Below, one piece after another: positions 45,867-54,030 of a stretch of 64,000 nucleotides of DNA. This DNA is from an uncultured Parabacteroides sp. (GTDB lineage: Bacteria > Bacteroidota > Bacteroidia > Bacteroidales > Tannerellaceae). Position numbers and translations under genes: made by a program. The notes beneath the pieces were generated by a model that was not told where the DNA came from, searched no databases, and saw nothing but the letters and a program-made list of their open reading frames with translations. The DNA lies in the NCBI RefSeq assembly GCF_905196875.1, contig NZ_CAJJWO010000017.1, positions 1 to 64,000 on the forward strand, in the 5' to 3' direction. How positions within the stretch are numbered: position 1 is the stretch's first letter; every line of letters starts with the position of its first letter.

Positions 45867-46159
45867 CTCTCTTCCGTTTTTATTATTCAACGTGACAAAA
45901 TTAGAACATTTGGAGAAATAAAGACTGAAGTAACCAATTTTAAGCAATCATGTATGAATAAAGCCTATATTTCCCCAAAAGATGTCCAAGATATTTCCAG
46001 AATAAAACACTATAAACAAATAGCTTACTACAAAAAAGAACATATCATAAACAATATCTAAATTTTAACAATAAGGATATGAAACATTGAACACTCAAAG
46101 TACTTCTCTTACGTAGATTTTCACCATCCAATTAATTACCATTCATGATACAGTTAAAA

Positions 46160-46191
46160 ATGCTATGCTAAATAAGTTATTAGCATAGCAT
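46160..46191 (-). terminator. Terminator of the type IX cargo gene
   Basis: ATGCTATGCTAA (46160-46171) and TTAGCATAGCAT (46180-46191) pair perfectly over 12 bp around an eight-base loop, followed on the minus strand by TTTTTAAC, 34 bases after the gene's stop. The rest of 45867-46225 is AT-rich with no gene visible. Confidence 0.85.
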
Positions 46192-46225
46192 TGTATAGAA
46201 AGGTTGATATTATATTAAGATATTA

Positions 46226-47647
46226 TCAATGTTGTATTATAACCTTTTCAGTTTGTTTATTTGAAGCATTTACAATTAATGAAATAACATAAATACCATT
46301 TGGTAAACTACTTACATCAATTACACCTCCACTATTTGTTAATTTTCCTTTTTTTACCAATATACCAGTAAATTGATTATAGAGCTCATAAATAGGATCT
46401 GTCCTATTATTCAAAATTTGAGAATTCTCTTGCTCATTTTTCGTAATTGCGATAGTCCCATTTTTTAAGTTCTTAATATTATAACTAGAATAGCCTGAAG
46501 TTGAATTATTAACTTGAGCACCAAGCAACACTTTATTACTCCAACCAGCAGCATTTCTCGCACGAACTAAAATATTAGCTGTGGAAGATGCTGGAGTATA
46601 TAGAGACTTTAAGAACACTACGGATTTATTAGCAGTAAGAGGGTTAAAAACTTCCCAACTTGTAGAACTCCATTCATATTCTAAAATAGTACCACTTCCA
46701 CTATAAGTTGCACGGCATTCATTTCGATTCGTAAAATAAGCATAAAGTGTATTGTTTGATCCTAATGTTACATTCACCAAATTAATATCAGGAACTCCCA
46801 CTGCTATTCTTTTGGAAAGAGAAAGTCCAAATGCAGAAACATAAATAGAAGCATTTGCATCAGAACCAATTGCTTCTACTGTAATACTAGGACCACCTTG
46901 TCCTGATACAATTCTCAAATTATTAGAAACAGTCCATGTATAATTTCCACTCGGGGCATTCAGTAAACTATATATTCCCCGAGCATTAGCGACTAAGGCA
47001 TCATCACCTGTTATTTTATTAGGTAATACAGCTATTGATTTTTTTGCTTCCGCCACCTTTTCAGAGCTCTCATTATAAATTGTTGCAGTTAAAGTTTTTA
47101 ATCCTGAAGATGTAAAATATCCTTTAATAATATTATTACCTTCTTCTGTTTTTATAAAATCGGTCCCAGTTAGAATTCCGCTATAATTACCTGGAAGATC
47201 ATCTTTCAAACTAACATTAATAACTATTGAACTGCTAACTATTGCACCATCAGGAGCAGAAATAATTATATCACTCACAGTTGTTGATTCAATATTCACA
47301 TTTGTAGAAACTTCTGTCATGCCTACATTCGTAGTATATACATTATAGGCCCTGATAAAACCTTTTTGTCCTGAAACCTTCCATTTCAGAGTTATAGAAG
47401 CAGTTGTCCCATGTCTTGTAACAATATCACATTGATTAGAATCAATCTCCCATTGAACCAGTTGGTTTTGAGATTCTGTTGTACTCCCACTACTATATTT
47501 CACTTTATAAGTTTGTTCCACTCCAACCTTTGCAACTGTTCCCTGATCTATTCCAGGGCCAGAAAGATAAGGATATGACTGAGCTGTAAGCATAAAATTA
47601 GACAACATGCATAAAAAAATGCATATTAAAAATATTTTTTTTTTCAT
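46226..47647 (-). CDS. Type IX secretion cargo protein with Ig-like repeats
   Basis: A 473-residue exported protein: signal peptide MKKKIFLICIFLCMLSNFMLTAQS, several immunoglobulin/PKD-like beta domains (TYKVKYSSGST, LVQWEIDSNQCDIVTRHGT, NYTWTVSNNLRIVSGQG, ILEYEWSSTSWEVF), and a C-terminal type IX sorting domain (about 400-473: YELYNQFTGILVKKGKL, then DVSSLPNGIYVISL and EKVIIQH). Type IX cargo is passed across the outer membrane and usually bound to the surface. The gene is clearly richer in A and T than its neighbours and adjoins an IS, which suggests lateral origin. The ATG at 47647 starts the signal peptide; 47671 is an alternative. Function beyond surface display is unknown. Confidence 0.85.
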   Translation of the reverse strand: MKKKIFLICIFLCMLSNFMLTAQSYPYLSGPGIDQGTVAKVGVEQTYKVKYSSGSTTESQNQLVQWEIDSNQCDIVTRHGTTASITLKWKVSGQKGFIRAYNVYTTNVGMTEVSTNVNIESTTVSDIIISAPDGAIVSSSIVINVSLKDDLPGNYSGILTGTDFIKTEEGNNIIKGYFTSSGLKTLTATIYNESSEKVAEAKKSIAVLPNKITGDDALVANARGIYSLLNAPSGNYTWTVSNNLRIVSGQGGPSITVEAIGSDANASIYVSAFGLSLSKRIAVGVPDINLVNVTLGSNNTLYAYFTNRNECRATYSGSGTILEYEWSSTSWEVFNPLTANKSVVFLKSLYTPASSTANILVRARNAAGWSNKVLLGAQVNNSTSGYSSYNIKNLKNGTIAITKNEQENSQILNNRTDPIYELYNQFTGILVKKGKLTNSGGVIDVSSLPNGIYVISLIVNASNKQTEKVIIQH

Positions 47648-47800
47648 AACTTGTAATATTAAATTATACACAAAATAATACTACTGATCAGCAAGTGTTC
47701 GCAATATACTAAATAAATAATAAAAACAGAAAATATTTCATGTTTATTTATATGTATATTATTTAATGTATAAAAACAAATCACATTCGTCTAATATTAT

Positions 47801-47866
47801 ACCAAGACAATCAGCCACATAAATGGCGACGACAAGATGACCTCACGTGTCTGGTGGAATAAATAA
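47801..47866 (+). pseudogene. Possible C-terminal gene fragment beside the IS
   Basis: Between two AT-rich blocks lies a GC-richer 66-base patch that reads, in one plus-strand frame, TKTISHINGDDKMTSRVWWNK then TAA (864-866 of 47 kb). It has no start codon and stops 25 bases before the IS. It may be the tail of a gene removed by rearrangement at the IS. Evidence is weak. Confidence 0.2.
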
Positions 47867-47891
47867 TAAATAAAGTTCTTACAAAGGTTAA

Positions 47892-47916
47892 GAAGGTGTC
47901 TGAAAAAAATGCCTTC
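47892..47916 (+). repeat. Left IS end, hairpin
   Basis: GAAGG (47892-47896) pairs with CCTTC (47912-47916), extended by AA/TT, followed by TTTTTTT on the plus strand. It resembles a terminator that stops transcription entering the IS. Confidence 0.6.
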
Positions 47917-47924
47917 TTTTTTTG

Positions 47925-49559
47925 TTATGCAGCCAGTTTATTATTCATTTTTAATTTAAAAACATCTTTGTCCTTCTCAATTATCTCTCTTAGAGAAGTA
48001 ATCCTACAGAAATAAGTAAAAAACAAAAGAAAGCTGACTATTTTAGCCAGTTTCCTTAGATTATGTGCAATAGCAACCAGGGTAAACTCTGTTTTTACCT
48101 TCTCCAGTCCTCTTAATCTAAACCGATTCCACGCTGAGTTATGCTTTATTTGTGCAAAGACGGCTTCTGGTTCTATACATCGTCTGCCCCGATGATAAAT
48201 ACCCTCCTGGCTCAAGAGCCTTTCGCGTACTTTTTGTTTGTACCTGTTTAGATTACAGTTGACTTCGATGATCCTGTTCTTCTTAGATTTATGACATCTG
48301 GATTTCAGCGGGCACACCTCGCAGTTCTGTGTCTGATAACGCTTCAGTACGGATAATACATATCCTAAATCGGATTTACTTTTCCTTTGGCCTGTACATT
48401 CCATATGTTGTCCCATCGGGCATACGTAATAATCCTGTTCCCGGTTGTAGTAAAGGTTCTGTATGGCAAAAGCATCCTTCTTCCAGGCTCGCTTCTGCTC
48501 TTTGTGGAAATGATTGTATTTGACAAAGGCCTCTATACCCACATTCTCCATAAACTCATAGTTTTGTTCGCTTCCATAACCGGCATCGGCCACTAATATA
48601 GAGGATTGTCTATGATAAGTCTCTCGAAAATCTTTCAAAAAAGGAATTAGAGTTGCCGTATCTCCGGCACGCCTGTAAATCCCAAGATTGGTAATAAACT
48701 AGTTCTCTGTAGCAATCTGTATGTTATAGGCGGGCTTCAATTGTCCGTTTTTCATATGATCTTCTTTCATGCGCATGAAGGTCGCATCCTCATCTGTCTT
48801 ACTGAAAGAATTACGATCTGCTAATTTCTCCAATTGCGATTCGTATTTAGCCAGCCGGGGCAGATATTCTTCCTGTAGCTTTTTAACTTGCTTTTGCTCA
48901 ACTTTGTTCATCCCGGAGAGCTGTTTGTTTAAAGCACTCACCTTTTCTCGTAAACCACAGGAATCCATATCGGGTAAGGCATCCGGTGCTCTTTCCTGTT
49001 TGTCCTGTTCGATATGTTTGTCAACCTCACTAAGGATTGCCTGTATTTTCGATTCCAGTTTTGCCTTGTTCTTTTCCACGCTGCCACGCCAGACAAATAT
49101 GTAGCGGTTGGATGCTGATTCCACTTTGGTGCCATCCACATACTGTACATTCAAACTAACATAGCCGGATTCCTGTAGCAGCAGAACAATGGCTGAAAAC
49201 AATGATTTTATACCTTCTTTTAGACGTTTGCCACGGAAATCATTGATAGTACGGAAATCGGGAGTACTATTACCTGCCAACCACATGAAGTGAATATTCT
49301 CCTGCAAGGCCTTTTCTATTTTGAGGCAGGAATAGATATTGTTCAGGTACGCATAAAACAAGACCTTGAGCATCATACGGGGATGGTAGCTGCTGGTGCC
49401 TCCTCCTTTATAGGCTGAGAGTAGACTGCTAATATCCAAGGCATCTACAACACTGTTTACAACACGAACGGGATGATTGGGATCTATCTTTTCCGATAAA
49501 CTAACCGGAAAAAGTACATTTTGGTTGGAAGTAAACTCTTTAAATACTATCTTAGCCAT
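47925..49559 (-). pseudogene. IS1182-family transposase interrupted by one amber codon
   Basis: A DDE transposase of about 544 codons. The ATG at 49559 (MAKIVFKEFTSNQN) is used; the N-terminal DUF772-type domain has HPVRVVNSVVDAL, SSYHPRMMLKVLFYAYLNNIYS (in parts) and HFMWLAGNSTPDFRTINDFR. The DDE core begins at VQYVDGTKVES. The frame is continuous except for a TAG (plus-strand CTA at 48699-48701) between QIATEN and FITNLGIYRRAGDTATLIPFL; related proteins read Gln here, so a single CAG-to-TAG change is the likely cause. After it come ADAGYGSEQNYEFM (second Asp), a CPMGQHMECTG...CEVCPLKSRC zinc-like knot and EPEAVFAQIKHN with the catalytic Glu. The only apparent lesion is that codon, so inactivation is recent or readthrough occurs. 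Confidence 0.88.
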
Positions 49560-49621
49560 TGCTATAATGTTTTTTTGCAACGGTAAGATAATACTTTTTA
49601 CCGAAATAAACAATAGCGAAT

Positions 49622-49649
49622 GGGGCTATCCGACTTTTGGGACAGCCCC
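49622..49649 (-). repeat. Right IS end, hairpin
   Basis: GGGGCT (49622-49627) pairs with AGCCCC (49644-49649). It lies 22 bases after the antiporter stop and may now act as its terminator. Confidence 0.65.
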
Positions 49650-49670
49650 TTTCTTCTTTACCTATATCCG

Positions 49671-51932
49671 TTATTCTCCTTTTATCAACTCCTGTATCTT
49701 ACTCTTATCCCCTACAACCCATACCAGGTCGTCCGATTCGAAAACCGTATCGTTGTCCGGTGTTATTAGGGGATTGCCATTGCGCTCGAGGCCAACGATC
49801 AGGCAATTATACCGGCGTCCGACATTCGACTGCGTAATACTTTGACCAAGAAACGGAAAATTCTCATCCACAATAAATGAATTCACCGTAATCTCTTCCG
49901 GCTGCCTGCCGCAACAATCATCACCGTATTCCTGATCCTCCAGTTTAGCCTGAAAGGCTTTCAGCTGTTCATCCGTTCCTACCACAACCACCTTGTCCTG
50001 CGGATAGATATGGTCGGAACCTCCGGGAATATAAATCTTATGATCACCCCGGATAATCTCTACGATACTTACTCCGAAATCCTTTCGGAGAGGCAACTCG
50101 GCCAATGCTTTTCCGGCATAGGGAGAGCAGGGAGAAACCGGCACTATGGCCAGATGAATATCCTTATCGCTCAACTGCTTGTTAAAACTGGTCTTCAGAG
50201 GGTTTCGTTTCTTGTCTACCTCTTCGCGACGGTTCAGATTGGTAAGGAAATGGGCTTCCAGCTTGGAATACTGGTTCAGATCGCGACGGAACAGAATGAT
50301 CAGGATCATGACTCCCACAGCAATAATCGCACCGATACCATACTGCACATGATAATACTTGATCAATACGATCGAAACGAACAGAATAGCCACAAACACC
50401 CTGAACAACACAAGAGCCACCAACTTACCATGATTATATTTGTTATCCTTCCACAAGCTCATAAACAATTCAGGCGAATTATTCTTATTAGCCACCAATC
50501 CCGACAAGAAAGGAGTCATCAGAAGAAGTGTCAGCACACTCATGACAATGCTTCCCCACATATCCATCGCCGGGAACTTTTCCACCAGCAACGGATGAAT
50601 AATCCGGGTAGACAACAGCAGGATAGCCGTTAACAAGACCGAATAGATCAATATCTTTCCGGCATAAATCTTCAATAGCTTTCTCCAGTCGCTCTCATGG
50701 TTGATCGTTTTCGATCCCGACGAATACCGGTCCAGGAAGTCGCGTGCCTTATCCGGCAGTATATTGTATAACCATTCTGCAAACGGCCCCGACAAACGAA
50801 TGAAATAAGGAGTAGTAAATGTAGTTATCACCGACACCGCCACGATGATCGGATACACATAATCGTCAAGCACTTTAAGCGATACGCCCAGGGCTGCAAT
50901 AATAAAAGCAAACTCCCCGATCTGTGCCAGGCTAAAACCCGATTGTATAGAAGTTTTGAGCGGTTGTCCCGATAACAAGACACCAAAAGAAGAAAAGAAA
51001 GCCTTTCCTATAATAGTAACCAATGTGATAAGAATAACCGGCCATGCATACTCGACCAGGACAGCCGGATCGACTAGCATACCCACCGATACGAAAAAGA
51101 TAGCACCGAACAAATCCTTCACCGGTTTGATAATATGCTCGATACGTTCCGCCTCGATCGTTTCCGCCAAGATCGATCCCATAATGAAAGCACCCAGGGC
51201 AGCCGAGAACCCCGTCTTGGTTGCCACCACCACCATTCCCAGACACAAGCCGAGGGCTATTACCAGCAACGTCTCATCATTCATCAGCTTCCTGACCTTT
51301 TTCAGCAAAGCCGGAATAACGAAGATCCCCACCAGAAACCAGAGGATCAGGAAGAAGGCGACCTTCAGGATACTACCGATCATCTCCTCTCCTGCAAACT
51401 CCTGGCTGACTGCCATCGTCGAAAGCAGTACCATCATGATGATGGCTACCAGATCTTCCACCACCAACGTGCCAAAGACAATTCCCGTAAAACGCTGGCT
51501 CCGTAATCCCAGGTCATCGAACGCCTTTATAATTATGGTAGTCGACGACATCGACAACATTCCTCCCAGAAAGATAGAATTCATCGTAGACCATCCCAGC
51601 AAATGCCCGATCAGATACCCCACGATCAGCATCGTTATCACTTCCGTCATCGCCGTGATAAAAGCGGTAGATCCCACATTCATCAACTTTTTAAAGCTAA
51701 ACTCGAGCCCCAGTGCAAACAGCAGGAAGACGACTCCCATCTCCGCCCAGAGATTAATATTTTCTACATCGACTACCGTCGGAAAGATATGGATATAAGG
51801 CCCGGCCAATAACCCGGCTACGATATATCCCAGCACAAGCGGTTGTTTCAGCCATTTAAATAATAAGGTTATTACACCTGCGGATATAAGGATCAAAGCC
51901 AGATCGGAAATCAAATCGGGTAAATGCGACAT
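49671..51932 (-). CDS. Kef-type monovalent cation:proton antiporter with two RCK_C domains
   Basis: A 753-residue CPA2-family inner-membrane antiporter. The first 390 residues hold the 12-13 helices of the Na/H exchanger fold (FKWLKQPLVLGYIVAGLLAGP, LFALGLEFSFKKL, GGMLSMSSTTIIIKAFDDLG, GTLVVEDLVAIIMM with the essential Asp pair region, KTGFSAALGAFIMGSILAET in parts). Four more helices (about 420-560) precede two cytosolic TrkA-C/RCK_C domains at about 600-665 (VSPCSPYAGKALAELPLRKDFG in parts, IYPQDKVVVVGTDEQL) and about 680-753. The usual nucleotide-binding RCK_N is not evident, so gating may differ from E. coli KefB/C. It would exchange K+ or Na+ for protons in pH or osmotic control. Confidence 0.93.
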   Translation of the reverse strand: MSHLPDLISDLALILISAGVITLLFKWLKQPLVLGYIVAGLLAGPYIHIFPTVVDVENINLWAEMGVVFLLFALGLEFSFKKLMNVGSTAFITAMTEVITMLIVGYLIGHLLGWSTMNSIFLGGMLSMSSTTIIIKAFDDLGLRSQRFTGIVFGTLVVEDLVAIIMMVLLSTMAVSQEFAGEEMIGSILKVAFFLILWFLVGIFVIPALLKKVRKLMNDETLLVIALGLCLGMVVVATKTGFSAALGAFIMGSILAETIEAERIEHIIKPVKDLFGAIFFVSVGMLVDPAVLVEYAWPVILITLVTIIGKAFFSSFGVLLSGQPLKTSIQSGFSLAQIGEFAFIIAALGVSLKVLDDYVYPIIVAVSVITTFTTPYFIRLSGPFAEWLYNILPDKARDFLDRYSSGSKTINHESDWRKLLKIYAGKILIYSVLLTAILLLSTRIIHPLLVEKFPAMDMWGSIVMSVLTLLLMTPFLSGLVANKNNSPELFMSLWKDNKYNHGKLVALVLFRVFVAILFVSIVLIKYYHVQYGIGAIIAVGVMILIILFRRDLNQYSKLEAHFLTNLNRREEVDKKRNPLKTSFNKQLSDKDIHLAIVPVSPCSPYAGKALAELPLRKDFGVSIVEIIRGDHKIYIPGGSDHIYPQDKVVVVGTDEQLKAFQAKLEDQEYGDDCCGRQPEEITVNSFIVDENFPFLGQSITQSNVGRRYNCLIVGLERNGNPLITPDNDTVFESDDLVWVVGDKSKIQELIKGE

Positions 51933-52012
51933 ATGTAATTATTGATTAGTAAGTTTCGTAAACAAAAATAACATTTTCTGACGTTTTATCAAGCATAGCT
52001 CTCCGTTTTTTC

Positions 52013-52020
52013 TAACTTTG
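52013..52020 (+). promoter_or_regulatory. -7 promoter box for the esterase gene
   Basis: TAACTTTG, an exact TAnnTTTG match 47 bases before the ATG at 52068. Confidence 0.6.
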
Positions 52021-52067
52021 CTTTCCGTATTTACAAACAAAGAACTATTCATTTAATACTTGTCAAT

Positions 52068-52934
52068 ATGAAAAACAAATTATTACTCAGTCTGGTTCTG
52101 TGCATCCTGTTCAGTCTGAACGGAATGGCCCAGAGCGCTGTTTTCGAATCGCTGAAATTCGATAGTAAGAAACTAGGTAAAGAAGTATCCTACTCGATCT
52201 ACCTGCCGTCAGATTACAACACCTCGCAACGTAATTATCCGGTGCTCTACCTGTTGCATGGCTACACCGACGATGAAACCATGTGGATCCAGACCGGTGA
52301 AGTGAAAGAAATTGCCGACAAAGCGATCGGCAGCGGCGACGCTTCACAAATGATCATCGTGATGCCCAATGCCTGGGATACCTGGTACATCAACCAATAC
52401 GACGGCAAAGCACCTTACGAAGATATGTTCTTTGAAGAGCTGATCCCCTATATCGAAAAGACTTACCGCGCCCGCAGCCGTCAGGAGTTCCGCGCCATTG
52501 CCGGACTTTCGATGGGTGGCTACGGTTCGTTCCTCTACTCGCTGCATCACCCGGAAATGTTTGCCGCCTGTGCACCGCTCAGCGCTGCAGTTTTCGACGA
52601 CAGCGTAATGGAAAAACGTCAAGCCCAATCGCATAAAGACCTGTTCAGCCGCTTGTTCGGTCCCGGACTCGATTACTGGCATCAGAACAGCGTATTGAAA
52701 ATGCTATCCGAACTGGACAAAGACAATCTGCCCCGTATCCGTTATTATATCGACTGCGGTGATAAAGACGGCCTGCTGGAAGGTAATTTCCAGGCCCATA
52801 AGATTATGCAGGAGAAAGGGATGAAACACGAGTTTCGTGTACGCGGCGGCGGACACACCTGGTTATACTGGCGCACCGCCCTCCCGGAAGTACTCAGTTT
52901 CGTGAGCGGGGCATTCCGCAGAAACCAACAATAA
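52068..52934 (+). CDS. Secreted alpha/beta-hydrolase esterase (esterase D / feruloyl-esterase-like)
   Basis: A 288-residue exported esterase. Signal peptide to MAQS. The alpha/beta-hydrolase fold shows YPVLYLLHGYTDDETMW near 60-76 (oxyanion region), the nucleophile elbow IAGLSMGGYGSFLYSLHHP near 143-161 with Ser, the Asp in YIDCGDKDGLLEGN near 228, and the His in VRGGGHTWLYWRTALP near 263. Such PF00756 enzymes remove ferulate or acetate from plant glycans, or act on S-formylglutathione; export argues for a glycan ester. It converges on the asparaginase gene, leaving 7 bases between the stops. Confidence 0.9.
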   Translation: MKNKLLLSLVLCILFSLNGMAQSAVFESLKFDSKKLGKEVSYSIYLPSDYNTSQRNYPVLYLLHGYTDDETMWIQTGEVKEIADKAIGSGDASQMIIVMPNAWDTWYINQYDGKAPYEDMFFEELIPYIEKTYRARSRQEFRAIAGLSMGGYGSFLYSLHHPEMFAACAPLSAAVFDDSVMEKRQAQSHKDLFSRLFGPGLDYWHQNSVLKMLSELDKDNLPRIRYYIDCGDKDGLLEGNFQAHKIMQEKGMKHEFRVRGGGHTWLYWRTALPEVLSFVSGAFRRNQQ

Positions 52935-52941
52935 AGACAGC

Positions 52942-53940
52942 CTATTCGGTAAAGCCAACCATAGCTTTACCGATGCCCACCTTCTTTTCTATACCGGAAC
53001 GGCCTTTTTCCTTATATAGATACCCCCGAAACATACCGGTAGTATTAAAAGGCAGGGCGATATTTCCGTCTTTATCGACTGCAATCAGACCTCCTTCGCC
53101 TGCATTGACATTCAATTCCATATGGATAATGTAATCGGCTGCTTGTTCTACAGGCTCTTTCAGGTATTTATATCGGGCACACAGATTAAAAGCTACGGCA
53201 TGACGGATGAAGTATTCGCCATGACCGGTACACGAAACGGCACAACTCTGATTATCGGCATACGTTCCGGCACCGATCACCGGAGAATCGCCGATACGTC
53301 CCCATTTCTTTTTAAACGTACCGCCGGTACTGGTTCCGGCCGTCAGGTTTCCCTGTTTATCCAGGACAACGCAACCGACTGTCCCGTTCTTTTTGCTTTC
53401 CTTCTTCAGCTTATCGATCCACTCCATCGTCTTGGGAGTGGCGAAATACATATTATCATCGACCAACTCCAATCCCTGTTCGGCAGCGAAATCGTCCGCC
53501 CCCGTGCCACTCAGCATCACATGGCGACTCTTTGTCTTGACGGCATAAGCAGCATTGATCGGATTCTTTATCGTCTTAACCCCGGCAACGGCTCCGGCAG
53601 AGAGGTCTTTCCCTTCCATGATAGAGGCATCCAGTTCAAAAGTACCGTCGGCCGTGCAGGTGGCACCTTTTCCGGCATTGAATAACGGATTATTTTCAAA
53701 ATAATTGATCACAGCCATGACAGCCTGGGGGCCTTCGCCACCAGCGGCAAGAATACGGTCACCGATCGTCAGGGCCGAATCGAGGGCTGCATAATATTGG
53801 GCTGAACGCACAGGATCGCTTTCCACTTTAGCGACATCCCCCGCTCCCCCATGTACAACGATTACATATTCGCGGTTTTGTGCCTGCGCCAGAAAGCTAC
53901 AGGTCAATAAGCTTGTTATAAAAATGAAGTTCTTTAACAT
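52942..53940 (-). CDS. Isoaspartyl peptidase/L-asparaginase (plant-type, Ntn hydrolase)
   Basis: A 332-residue precursor that self-cleaves to expose an N-terminal threonine and then hydrolyses beta-aspartyl dipeptides or asparagine. It has a signal peptide (to QAQNR), so acts in the periplasm. Motifs: VIVVHGGAGDVAK near 25, GGEGPQAVMAVINYFENNPLFNAGKGA near 65-92 (in parts), the cleavage site in KNGTVGCVVLDKQGNLTAGTST near 186 with Thr as nucleophile, TSTGGTFKKKWGRIGDSPVIGAG (in parts), and CTGHGEYFIRH near 235. All residues of the family's active site seem in place. It precedes GH92? No: the GH92 gene lies upstream by 90 bases on the same strand and may share a transcript. Confidence 0.94.
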   Translation of the reverse strand: MLKNFIFITSLLTCSFLAQAQNREYVIVVHGGAGDVAKVESDPVRSAQYYAALDSALTIGDRILAAGGEGPQAVMAVINYFENNPLFNAGKGATCTADGTFELDASIMEGKDLSAGAVAGVKTIKNPINAAYAVKTKSRHVMLSGTGADDFAAEQGLELVDDNMYFATPKTMEWIDKLKKESKKNGTVGCVVLDKQGNLTAGTSTGGTFKKKWGRIGDSPVIGAGTYADNQSCAVSCTGHGEYFIRHAVAFNLCARYKYLKEPVEQAADYIIHMELNVNAGEGGLIAVDKDGNIALPFNTTGMFRGYLYKEKGRSGIEKKVGIGKAMVGFTE

Positions 53941-54030
53941 AATACGATAAAGTTAAGTCTACAAAAAAGAATATGAAGATGCGTCAGAAGACACACCTTC
54001 ATAGATTCCATTATTTCTAAATTTAAAGAT

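Larger units (their letters stand above)
47891..49652 (-). mobile_element. IS1182-like insertion sequence
   Basis: An element of about 1.76 kb holding one transposase gene (interrupted). Left end AAGAAGGTGTCTGAAAA (from about 47890) and the reverse complement of the right end AAAGGGGCTGTCCCAAAA (to about 49652) align as imperfect inverted repeats. Both ends also fold into hairpins (47892-47916; 49622-49649). Exact borders and a target duplication could not be fixed. It is inserted between a type IX cargo gene and the Kef-type antiporter gene, just 18 bases beyond the latter's stop. Confidence 0.8.

Noticed and set aside
48699..48701. Programmed amber recoding (e.g. pyrrolysine) in the transposase
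   Set aside because: Nothing in the window supports recoding; a simple Gln-to-stop mutation explains it.
50956..51798. 280-codon plus-strand ORF inside the antiporter gene
   Set aside because: Antisense to conserved membrane helices; low-complexity Thr/Ile-rich translation.
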